DNA of 64,000 nt. It comes from Phymatolithon calcareum (taxonomy: Eukaryota > Rhodophyta > Florideophyceae > Hapalidiales). Below are positions 30,130 to 40,329 of this stretch, one piece after another. The position numbers were made by a program, and so were the translations under genes. How positions within the stretch are numbered: the first letter of the stretch is position 1; the number at the start of each line of letters is the position of its first letter. The stretch spans positions 2,046,001 to 2,110,000 of the forward strand of contig OZ345367.1 of NCBI GenBank assembly GCA_977006965.1, given 5' to 3'. The notes under the pieces were generated by a model. The model did no database searches, was not told where the DNA came from, and was given only the letters and a program-made list of their open reading frames with translations.

Positions 30130-33100
30130 CACCAGCATCGCACTTGGAAGCTGAAGAAAAAATCGATCAATGATCTTCGGTAATCGCATCGAATGTGTAC
30201 CTTTAATGTGGGTCGATCATCGGAAACTCCAGTGATGGTCGAGAAGCTAATGGAACAGAACAATATCCAAGTTTTGGGGCTCACAGAGACGTTCCAGAGA
30301 GAAGACATTGCAATAAGGGTCAATTACGACCAGATTTGTGCAACGAGACCCCAGGAAGGCAGAGAGAAACCTCGTGGAGGAGTGGCACTCATAACCAGAC
30401 CAGGAAAACCAACAAGAGTCCTCTTCAAGACAGCGACGAAGGCGTACCAAGCTGTTGTGGCAAATGTGGCTAACGTTACCATGGCTGTGGTGTACATCTC
30501 ACCACTAGCAAGACAAGAAGAGTACGAGAAATGCCTAACCTGTCTACACAAATACGGCCGTGGAAAAGCTGTCATTATGGGAGATCTGAATGCGAGACAT
30601 AGACTTTGGGACCACAAGAGCAACTGGAGGGGGACCAAAATTATGTCCTGGGCTGCTAAGTACAATTGGAGAATAAGGACAGTCAGTAGCCCAACATTCG
30701 TGACAAAACAAGGGAGGAGTAATATCGACATCTTCCTGACGAAGGCAGCGGAATCGGAGCTCCCATATGCTCAAAATGGATTGTGGGAAGGAAATACCGA
30801 GCAATTACCGGTACGAATGCCATTCCTGAACCACAAAATCGTTGCGGAGTAGAGAGAAAAGTTTGTATCCAGAGCAGCAAGGAAGTTTCCAGAACGAGCG
30901 GCGAAAGCCAGTTCGGAAATATCAACATGGGCCCCAGATATGATAGAACGACTGCGCGCTTGTAACAAGGAAGACGAACTCAATGCATGGTACGATGTTC
31001 TCTGTGCTAAGCTAGCAAAGCCCTGGGCATCCAACAAGCCCAGGTAGGGACAATACAAGACTTTCTGGAATACAGCGCTCGATCAATTTGCCAAGAAACG
31101 AACACGGCTATACAAAAGGGTTAAAAGGACGGGTCTACAAGCTGACAGGGTAGAGCTTAAAAATGTCAAAGCGTTGATCAAGAAAAAGGTACGGAAATCG
31201 AAGGAGGATCAATTTGAGTCATTTCTAGAGGGAATCGAGAAGATGGGCCCCAGCGAGGCTGCAAACGTCGCGAGCAAGGTCATGAAAACCAAAGAGCGAA
31301 GAACTGGTAAGAACCGGGCTTTAGGAGCCCCAGTGCACCCGAGCAAGATTTCCACGAACATCTCGAGTGTGTGCAAAGCCGACAAGGACTGGAACGTGAA
31401 TCTTGAGAGGTTCACAGTTAACAGAGCAATGAGAAGACATCTTCGAAGAGCATTCAATGGGGCGGCAAGAGGGAAAGCAGTTTGCCCAGACCGGATAGCC
31501 GTTGAGATGCTGCACGCAAACAAGGAGGTCTATTTCAGCATTATACTGGCTTTGTGGGAGGCATGTGGGCGACTGATGTGCCTTCCAAAACAATGGCGAC
31601 AAGCAACACTTATTCTCCTCTACAAGAAAGGTCCAGCGCACATTGCGGCAAACTATAGGCCAATATCTCTCCTCAGTCAGGTCAGGAAGATTATCGACTC
31701 TGCCCGGGACTCATACATAAGGGTTCACTACCGCTTCAATAGGGCACAACTCGGTTTTCGGAGGGACAAGAGCACGTATCTGGCGATACTTCGCGCAAAA
31801 AGTACTATAGAAAATGGCCACCCGTACGTTGCTGTACTCGACTTATCTGCAGCTTATGACAGCGTCCCCAGGGATATCCCCCTTGAACGACTGAAGAGCA
31901 AGCTAGCGGCATACATCACAAGGATGGTATCTTACCTGTTGAAACCGTCGTGGATCACGTCGGCAGGAGACGAAACAAAAACGTGGTACATTATCGACCG
32001 AGGTGTTCCCCAAGGGTCCCCCCTCAGTCCATGTCTATACAATATATTCATGGATACGTTCGCCGAAGCCGCCGCCCAAGTGCCAAGAACCGTGTCTGAA
32101 CATCCAGCGCAATTATTTGCTGATGATGTTCTTCTTCAGGCTAAAACTGCCAAAGGGTTGCAAAAACTATTGGACATAGCCACGAAGTTGGCAAGCGAGA
32201 ACTCCATGAAATGGAGCACAAAGCCAGGAAAGAGTGAGGTCCTTAAGTACAAAGGCCTCCCAGAGAAGAAATTTTCCTTGCAGGAAAAGAGCTGCACCAG
32301 GCCTGGAGACTTTCATGCCTGGGGATCAGTATGAACAATAACGGAGTCACGGACGATACAGCAATTGCAAGAATTCGAAATGCGGTGGGATGTATACACA
32401 AACTCCGCCAAATAGGCGTGAACGTCAGAGGATTCCAGCCAGCCACTTGCATTAGGATTTTTAAATCATTGATTCTCCCCAAATGGGAGTATGCCATTCA
32501 TTTGACCCCGATCACCAAACGTCTGTTATCGGCAATCGAAGCAGCAGAAGGTCTTTTCTTCAGGTATGTTTTCGGAATATATGCCGAACTTCGAAGGGAG
32601 CTGATGCGAGTGCTCTGCCGACTCGCCAGCCCACAGATGAGGAGAGCGCACCTGGCTGAAAGGTTCGCCTTAAGCCTGGTAAGACGGAAGAAGTACCTTG
32701 AGCTCGCAGAAGAATACCAAGGAAGAGAAGAAGACCTGGAAGATGTGTCAAAGGATATTGGACATCTTGGAGAAGAGAAGCACCTCAAAGAAGCTCTAAA
32801 ACAAGCAGAAGAAGTTAAGGTATCAAAAACAGAACGCATACGGGAAGCAGCAAAAATATGGACTTTCGAAGAAGAGGGACGGACAGTTAAAATCCCGGTC
32901 GACAAGCCGAATGAACTACCAGGAGTGTTACGTATAAGGGACAGAACGGCGCGGTTGAGATGCCTGAGATTTCTTTTCAACAGAGCTCCTTTGTGGATAA
33001 AATCAGTTTTAGCGAAGTACTTTGGACACGGAGCTGTGGTTGAGCTCGTTGTGCTCCAACGCACACTACGGTGCATGAAGATGGATTCTTACAGGGCCCT

Positions 33101-33190
33101 TGGGACTAACAATCGCACCGGGATCTTGATGTCATCACGCCCAACCGAAAGTCGAATACTAGCGCTCATTGGGTGCCAAGGTACAAGCGG
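30130..33190 (+). pseudogene. LINE ORF2: APE endonuclease and reverse transcriptase
   Basis: Endonuclease motifs lie in 30193-30852: FNVGRS start, LGLTET, VYISPLA, IMGDLNARHRLWD and SNIDIFLT. The same frame continues past a TAG at 30850-30852 and another TAG near 31045 into RT: CPDRIAVEMLHANK, LPKQWRQATLILLYKKG, AQLGFRRDKST, AVLDLSAAYDSVPRD, RGVPQGSPLSPCLYNIFMDTF and the catalytic QLFADDVLLQA. A frameshift near 32320 moves the rest (32331 on) to another frame, with MNNNGVTDD, LPKWEYAIH and a long helical C-terminus. Catalytic residues are present but two stops and one frameshift disable it. Confidence 0.88.
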
Positions 33191-34343
33191 AAAGTTATAT
33201 GTCCGTTTTAGGGACTATTTTCTTCTCAGTTGTGGAAACTTCGCACGCTAAACGGAGAATTCTTATCCGAGAATTGTGGTACTGGAATTCATTTGAAGTA
33301 CAATTGCGTGGTGACGATGTTTCCCCAAGTTACCTGAGAAAACTTTCTGCTTGGACGTACGTTAAGCTAAGAAGAAAGGGGCGAGAAGAGACTACAGTGA
33401 CAGAGCCTATTATGTTTTTCGAAATACTCGTCCTCTTGGCAAAAGTTGAGTTCGGCGCTAAGAGCGCTTTCTGGAAGTCTACCAGGCCGAAGAAATATTT
33501 CTCCGGTCCTTCTTCTTCAAAAAGAGGGATTACGTGGCGGAATACCTACGACTGATTTCGATAAGAGTGTAATCATGTGAATTAGGCGACATGTATTCTG
33601 TGCAGTACCACTTGTCGCTCGGTCAATATTCAGTCGATCTCATGAATGACCACTGAGAGCACACTGTGTCAAAGAGATTTTGAAGGCGAGATGGCCCACT
33701 TAATGGCGTTCTGTGCTGTCTTGTGTCTGCGTATGCCGGTAGAACGCGCATTGCATGTGCGGATTTATACTTGGTGAGTGGTGACTCTGCAGAGATTCAA
33801 CAAGTGCCCGTATAGTTCATAGGGGTCATCTTACTCTTCTGGCGATTTTCTAGGTTGCTAGCTGTCTGCTATTCTCTGGTACCCATGCAGAGTGTCAGCA
33901 GCACATGACGCAGCGAACGTTTTGTGAAGTGTCGGGCGAGCAACTCATCGATAGTATTTGACATGCGCATTCCTTGTCCACTTTCAGTCGCGCCAGAACG
34001 TACATTTGCATTAGAGAGCAGTGTTGGACGTCACGTTACCCTAAGAAAAGTAAAAGGATGACTGCAGAGGCCATGATGACTACTTTTGTTCTGCAAAAGA
34101 ACTGCTGCGTTTGAAAATGCAAGACCTCGACCATTTTGTACTCCCCATGTAATGCGCGCGATAGTGCCACAACATACATTAGCGACACTTCCACTGCTAG
34201 GAACTGCTTCACTAAGCACGCTGGAGACCTCTGTGAGCTTGGAGCTGTTGATGCGCTGATAGCGAGAAGCTTTCATGTGCAAAATAGGGAATAGGGAATA
34301 ATCTTATTCCCTCAATTGAGGGAAAAATTCCGTAAAATAGACA
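33190..34343 (+). pseudogene. Decayed piggyBac-family element with CTAG terminus
   Basis: From 33198 the DNA (cttcgcacgctaaacggaga region) is homologous to the minus strand of about 53260-53400, part of another piggyBac relic. Further on, CADLYLVSGDSAEIQ followed by FIGVIL recalls the second-Asp region CADSYFASYEA and GLRFIGVV of the element at 12 kb. The relic ends with ccctcaattgaggg palindrome and taaaatagaca, then CTAG at 34344-34347. Many stops and frameshifts are present. The left end is undefined. Confidence 0.6.
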
Positions 34344-34347
34344 CTAG

Positions 34348-34436
34348 TGTCTAGTTTACGGCGATCGACCGAGACCTACAAAGACGCTTGAAATATGAAA
34401 TTGTTCTCCTCAATTGATGGTCTCTTAAACTAGACA
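34348..34436. mobile_element. 89-bp mini-element between two other CTAG-type ends
   Basis: Starts tgtctagtttacgg and ends with the complement-like cttaaactagaca, flanked by CTAG (34344-34347) and CGAG (34437-34440, one mismatch). To its left the piggyBac relic ends, and to its right (34441 on, tgtctatgtgacggg followed by two tcaattgaggg-type palindromes) another element end begins. Three ends of one family therefore abut within about 100 bp. Confidence 0.6.
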
Positions 34437-34635
34437 CGAGTGTCTATGTGACGGGAATTTCCCCTCGATTGAGGGGCACTGTTCCCTCAATTGAGGGAAT
34501 GAGAATCATTTACTGTTTTTAGAGCAATTGCTTCTCATTGTTAGGCTCATCAAACCCATCAAGCTCATGCATATGTTCCGCATGTTAGCAAAACAGTTTC
34601 TACCAGTTGAAGTACCCCATATGTTGATTGCGGTT

Positions 34636-34981
34636 TGTAATCACTGGGAGTGAAAAGATAATGTTTGGGATTTGTCTTGAAAAGGGTGATGTCTCTGTGA
34701 TGCAATGCCTCCGTCTAAGATGCTATCAGGATCGCCGCTGAAATAGGGTAGGGGCGAGCAATTGCACACCCTGCAAAAAGGGGGCACTAACCGACACTTG
34801 ACTAATATTACGTTGAGTGTTAGTCGGCGTCGGCAATAAATCCGTTGGTTCCTCTTGGAAGAGTCGTTCACGATACTGTGTTGTCAGTAGCGGAGGATAG
34901 ATCGCAAGAAGCCGTTATAGAGCTCCTAGGTTGATGATGATAATGTCGATCATTACACCGCTGCAACATTGCATGTCTACA
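34636..34981 (-). repeat. 3' LTR of gypsy 2 (minus orientation)
   Basis: 346 bp, beginning tgtaat and ending tctaca on the plus strand. Matches 40169-40329 joined to 52215-52407. The Helitron insertion point corresponds to about 34800 (cactaaccgacacttgacta), where the other copy reads cactaaccttg before the Helitrons and actaatattacg after them. Confidence 0.88.
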
Positions 34982-35033
34982 GGGCCCCATGACCTCGAAG
35001 AATGTATTAATCATTGATTCGCAATGCTTGATT

Positions 35034-35348
35034 TGTAACGATCACATACACGCAGTATATATATGCTGCCCATGTTTCTTTATTGTACACAACTGTAATT
35101 GTAATGTACTGTAATTTATGCTTAGACTTTCTAGAATAATTTTCATGAAATATTTGTAGAAACATCTAGACAATGAAATGTGCAATTTTCGTGCACATAA
35201 GTTATGATAGAGAAAATATGATATTTCTATATAAGCCCCGCCTGGAATCCGACTAGCGGACCGGAGGGAGACAGACAACCAACGACTGATAATAAGTAAC
35301 TGAGCAAAAAGTAGTATTGTACAGACAAAACTCCCACCAGCTCAATCA
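35034..35348 (+). repeat. Possible solo LTR related to gypsy 1
   Basis: Starts tgtaacgatcac, has tatataagcccc, and then the block tccgactagcggac that also follows the TATA-like sequence in the gypsy 1 LTR. Its right end near gctcaatca is uncertain and no target duplication is seen. It lies between the gypsy 2 3' LTR and the end of its integrase frame. Confidence 0.45.
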
Positions 35349-37132
35349 ACCCCTGAATTAGTCATTTGTTTCATGCTTGACCTTCTTCGCCAGCTTTTTC
35401 TTGCGTGTGTTTGAAAAAAATGCTGCGAGCTCGTCGGGTACATCTTCATGAAGTTCTTCAATCTTCTGCCCCGTCTAATCGCTTTTGTGCGCCAAACCTG
35501 ACCACTGAACTTGAACGAAAGTTCCATCTGGTGCTTCTCCTATATCCACCAGTTTTTCAATCATCTCGTACTTAGTCTCAGAGTGTTCTGCTTGCTTCGT
35601 CAGCTCATTGCTTGCCTTTTTCCGTCAACATCAGTACAGAACAATTGCATTCTGCTGACATGGACCTGATCCGTTTTCCCATCCACTATGCTTGTCACAT
35701 CGTAGACTAATGATCTTACAATTGTAGTCACTCACTTAGGACCGATTCATTTGAACTGCAGTTTGTGCTTCTTCTTCTTGCCGTCCGTAACACGTACAAC
35801 CAGAAGATTACCTAATTGAAATTCGTGACTCACGATGTTCGTGTTTTTGTTGTGTTGCTTCATTTGCTTCAACCGATTCTTGCTGATTTTTCCGCGACGT
35901 CTTTGCGTATGTTCTCGATTGAAGACTGAAATGCGTTAATCTCTAGTAATTGCATATCCCTTGCCTTTTCAATGCTTCTCATCTTCCCATTATGTGCCTC
36001 ACAGTCAATGACTAGTTGTGTGCGCGTTGGCTTGATACCAGAAATGACTGGAAGCGGACTTCTAAATGTTCCATCGGTGTTAGAAACCAGCCTCTTGAGG
36101 GAACATTCTTTTATAACGGTCATCAGCATGCCTGCCACAACAGTCCAATCCTGGGGCGCGAGTCTCAATTCGGACAAAAGAGCGTTGAAAGCAGCAAGCA
36201 CTGTTCGCATTACTCTTTCCACGGCTCTGTTCAGTCACGGGGAGTATACTACTGTGAATTAGTGCCTGATTTTGTTGAAATCGGCGAGATTTTCCATCAA
36301 AACGTTCTTGAAATGATGTCCTTGGTCGGATACCCAGTTGTTCATAACAGTGAATGTGCGCATCCACCGTGCTAGTTCTTCAGCTGCAGTGTCCACATTT
36401 GCAGCGACGGATGGACAGAGCAATACATAGGAAAACAAATCGTCCTTGATAAAGAAAAGGTATTTGTGCCCGGTAGTACTTGGACCCATATACAAAAAAT
36501 CGAAATGTATCACTTCGTTGGGCGCATTTCCGTGTGATACCTATGAAAGTGGGCGCAGGATCTTGGTGTCGCTTTTCGATATGATGCAGTGAATGAATTT
36601 TTCACGAACTCCTTGCGATCATTGACAATTGAGCCCCACCAAAATTTCTCTTTCAAAGCGCTGCTTTTTGAGTCGAAACCTCGGTATCCATCAGCACCGC
36701 AATGTGCTACAGTCAGAAGCTTGAGCTGAAGTTCGATCGATTCATCTGGGTTCCAAACTTGTTTGCTTAGATAGTGCAGATCCCTTTCCTTCTTTGCCGC
36801 TCTTGTCGGCCTTGATTTTTCATGTTTGTTCTGTTCTGCGATGATCACTTGTGTTGTTGGCCACAAAACATTTTCGGTGAAAGGTGATTCCACAATGTCA
36901 TTTTCCATCCATGTTTTAGAAACCCTGCGCCTTAGGACTTTCTTGCCTCTGTACCCGGACAACCACCGCGACATAATATCAAGCATATCGTTTCGCTCGC
37001 CTTCCATATGATCAATTGCGTACGAGAACGCCGATAAAAAATCGGCCCATCTCTGAGCTTTGCTGATCACGTGGCTGCCGATCATCGGTACCATTGCCAT
37101 GAAATGCAAATAGCAGGTTTCTATGATCAGTG
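35342..37132 (-). pseudogene. gypsy 2 integrase relic
   Basis: Reading leftward: the tail of RNase H (IHLYTDHRNLLFAFHG), a zinc-binding region (LQLKLLTVAHCGADGYRGF, EKFWW), then after a frame break the catalytic core with MIHFDFLYMGPSTTGHKYL (first Asp) and NNWVSDQGHHFKNVLME (second Asp), then the third acidic region in another frame at 36222-35869, with ERVMRTVLAAFNALLSELRL. The C-terminal end reaches about 35342. Multiple frameshifts are present. Confidence 0.83.
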
Positions 37133-37147
37133 TATAGGTGGATGTTT

Positions 37148-37880
37148 GGCCATGTGTCGAATCCTCCAGCCCAAGGGAAGAAGAGACGTCCTTGCAAGAC
37201 GCTTTGTGCAGAGATTGATAAGAAGGCGCGATGCGCTGATAACTGGCCCAACAACAGAGATGACGAACAAGAAACGTCAAGAAGCGGAGAGAGATATTGT
37301 CCATGCGAAAGTGAATGTCTTCCTGTGCGAAGCAGCAAACGAAACGACAGCAAAGACAAACATCAAGAAATACCAAAGAAACAAGACACGAGAGGCCGCA
37401 GAGGATGTGGAAAAGTCGAAAAAACGACCTATACCGCACGCAAAATTTTCTTTACCCCCGCACCTTCTCTTCAATTCAAGAAGACATAGAACACTTGCCA
37501 TCAAGAGGTCATTTGGAATGTTCCGTCTAATAAGCACCTCTACTCTTATCGAACTCACCGGCCAATGTGGGAAAGATGCCATCGAAGACGAGATAAATGG
37601 CCTCGCAAAGGACAGACTCTCCAAAGAGGACAGTGCCTGGACTAAGCGAGCACTCGACGAGCTCCTAACCATGTTCCAGCCTTTGGACAAGTAATGACTG
37701 TTCGCAACTTGAAATCACAGCGAGTCACAGGACAAGGGCGTAGCTTTGAGTTACACCAGCAAGAAAAGAAAACGCCTCCATAGACAGAATCTAGCCAAAA
37801 CCTCTTAGACCTAGGAAAGTTGCCCCGAGCGTTAGCAGATTCGTTGGTAACTTTTAAATAAAAATCTTCCTTTTTTCTTC
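37148..37880 (+). mobile_element. 733-bp insertion with 15-bp target duplication
   Basis: The insertion cuts RNase H of gypsy 2 after NIHL. It is flanked by tataggtggatgttt (37133-37147) and tataggtgtatgttt (37881-37895), a 15-bp duplication with one mismatch. Removing the insert restores the RNase H reading YMLAGEVNIHL-YTDHRN. A long duplication of variable length suggests LINE-type target-primed insertion. Inside is a charged plus-strand frame to 37694 (TREAAEDVEKSKKR, KDRLSKEDSAWTKRALDELL), not recognised. There is no poly-A tail at either end. Confidence 0.8.
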
Positions 37881-38820
37881 TATAGGTGTATGTTTACTTC
37901 CCCTGCGAGCATGTAGTCGAGCTTCCGGAAACTCTTCAAAATGGCATAGGATTCCTTCTCGAATGTGCTCCATCGATCTTGTGCTCTCTTGAAAGGTGAA
38001 ATAAGAAATGCCAACGGTTCTTGCTTTTGCTGCATTATGTCCTTGGTCAGTTCACTGTCATAACATTGCGTGACCATGGCAGCCCAATGTGAATCCGAGG
38101 CATCCGTGAATCTACATATCACTTTGTCAGAGTCTCGGTGCGATAGCTTTACCGCATTTCGGAGAGTTTCTTGCAACGACTTGAATTAATGTTCATGCTC
38201 TGATCTCTATCCGAGGCTGTCCAACGAAAATTTTTGAATCGCTTTCTTCTTTCGCGACCCCGCTTTGTCGTAAGCAGTTCCAAAGTACTTCGTAGCGCTT
38301 CACTTCGATGTGCAAAATCAGGCATACTTGAAGCCATCCACTGGACACAGTGTAAGTATTGCCATAGCTCTGCTACATTTTCGGGCATATGTAGCTCCTT
38401 GAGACCACTGAATCTCCGAGGATCACATTGTATCCCATGTTCATCAATCAGTCGGCCACACCATCGTACTTTTTTGGTGAATAGTACAGACTTCCTCGCG
38501 CTGATTTTCAGTTTTCTCTGTTCACAAATCTTGAGGCTGTCTTTCAAATCGAACGTCATTCGATAATTTGCTGGTGGTGCTTTGGGTACCAATAGTGGTG
38601 CTGCAGCCCACGTGGCGTTTGAGTTAGGCGCAATAAACCCATACTCCTGTAGCTTGCACATATACTTGAACATGAAATCGCGTTGATCGGCTGTGTATCG
38701 CCTCTGCTTGCATATCACTGGTGTGGTGCTGGGCTTCAATACGACTTTCATCGGCTCGACCCTAGCAGGCGGGTCTTTTCCAAGGCATAATCGGAAAACA
38801 TCTCGATACGTTTCTAGCAT
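37880..38820 (-). pseudogene. gypsy 2 reverse transcriptase and RNase H relic
   Basis: The RT start is clear (FRLCLGKDPPARVEPMKV, RRYTADQRDFMFKY, GFIAPNSNATWAAAPLLVPK, NYRMTFDLKD), but the sequence then jumps from DLKDSLKICEQRK to the thumb (ARKSVLFTKKVRWCGRLI), so the palm with the YxDD motif is deleted. RNase H follows at 38176-37880, with ICRFTDASDSHWAAMVTQ. Inactive. Confidence 0.87.
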
Positions 38821-38928
38821 CTCGGTTAACGTCTCCTTGTCCTGGTTTTGACCGCCCTTCTTCCGCTGCTTTAGTCACCATTTTTGCCAGAGCTTCGTCC
38901 ATCTCCTCCTTGGTATCAATAGCCAAGT

Positions 38929-39435
38929 CTAACTAATCTTCATCACTTTCAGATCCGTTATCGTAATCAGAAGCGGCCTTGTCGGAATGATATACTCCAT
39001 CTCACATGATTTTCGCAATGGATCGTTCACGATACTGCTTTTCATCGATGAGATTATCAGCTTGCACAACACCTTCATATCAACCACATTCTGCTTAAAC
39101 GACGCATTTGTTTCCAGTCCAAGTACTTCGAGTATTGGTTGTCCAAGTGGAGGATTCTTAACCTCTTGATTTAAAACCTGACACACCAATTGTCGTATTG
39201 TGAGCGTCTTTGCATGACGGATGAAGAGTTCCGTGGTAACATTCACCTCCTTATTGCAGGAGATATAGATATCTTCCATCTCTGAATTGGTTGCGGCTGC
39301 CAATCCATATTTTCGTTCATTTTGGAACTTCTTAGTTTCAACTCCGGCCCCGGTTTCCTTTAATGTTGCATAAAGGTCCGGTGGCATCAGATTGATATCT
39401 GACCCCGCATCAGCGCATATCATTCTTGACTCCAC
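38929..39435 (-). pseudogene. gypsy 2 aspartic protease region
   Basis: MICADAGSDINLMPPDL is a retropepsin active-site area (D-A-G), followed by a beta-rich stretch and a C-terminal segment with QPILEVLGLET. Set between gag and RT in the expected order. It is a relic of the gypsy 2 polyprotein. Confidence 0.75.
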
Positions 39436-39584
39436 TCACCCAAATCTTGCCTTGATGAGTGTGGTATTTGTTGGAAACGCGTCGCCGTTTCGACTGGACA
39501 CTTTCTTCTCGCCTTACGTTTTCTTCTTCTTGCTTTCCTCCAGTAGCCGTTTCTTCTCATCTTCCTCGCAATCTTCGCAGTCGC

Positions 39585-40079
39585 TCAAAAAAAATTTCTT
39601 CCTTTGGCCTTACATGAAGGATTAAGACATACTAGAATCCATTTCATTGGTTTTGTGTCCACTTGGGATCCAGATGTTTGCGTCTTCTTCGGTGTTGATA
39701 CTGTACCCTTAGGGCGCATGCCTTCTGCCCTTTGAGAAAACTCAGCTTCCTTGCACAATAAACTGATATAGGCTCTGAGGTCCTCCTTCAATCCTTGCTG
39801 ATATTTGAGGTGCCTTTCCAATACCTTCTTCAAACTTGTTGGGAAAACCTTATCCTGCATGAGGGCTATGGTTTGCTTTGGATTGTTTTTCCTGAAGTTC
39901 GGGTACCCAGCTTCTTCTAATCTTGAGAAGAAATCTGCAGCAAACTCTAGAATCTTTGCCTCCGCTTGTACGACATGCATTGGCATTCAAAGGCTGTGTA
40001 GAGCCTTCTCTATGATTTCCGGATGTACATGCTCGTCTTCATTCTTCTGCACCAAGCCTTCAGTAAACTTTTGACTATC
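39585..40079 (-). pseudogene. gypsy 2 gag relic
   Basis: The frame 39986-39585 contains FFSRLEEAGYPNFRKNNPKQT and LERHLKYQQGLKEDLRAYISLL, helical as in capsid proteins, and ends near a partial knuckle, CLNPSCKAKGRNFF (C-x4-C then no His/Cys pair). Upstream sequence to about 40079 continues in other frames. The call relies on position before protease. Confidence 0.6.
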
Positions 40080-40329
40080 GTTCGGTGTTGATGGTCATCC
40101 ATTTCCAAATCAAACTTGAACAATCTTCGTTTTAACACTCAGACATTCTCCTGCAGGAAAGAAATTTCTGTAATTACTGGGAGTGAAAAGATAATGGTTG
40201 GGGTTTATCTTGAAAAGCGGCGATTTCTCTTTGATGCGATGCCTCAGTTTAAGATGCGATCAGGATCGCCGCTTAAATAGGGCATGAGCGAGCAATTGCA
40301 CACCCTGCAAAAAGGGGGCACTAACCTTG

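Larger units (their letters stand above)
29040..33190 (+). mobile_element. Non-LTR retrotransposon (LINE) with ORF1 and EN-RT ORF2
   Basis: ORF1 (29132-30035) is followed by ORF2 (from about 30130) with an APE-type endonuclease and reverse transcriptase. Stops and frameshifts make it inactive. The 5' edge lies close to the outer end of the inverted duplication; the 3' edge is taken at about 33190, where sequence homologous to a piggyBac transposase begins. No poly-A tail or target duplication could be set. Confidence 0.88.
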
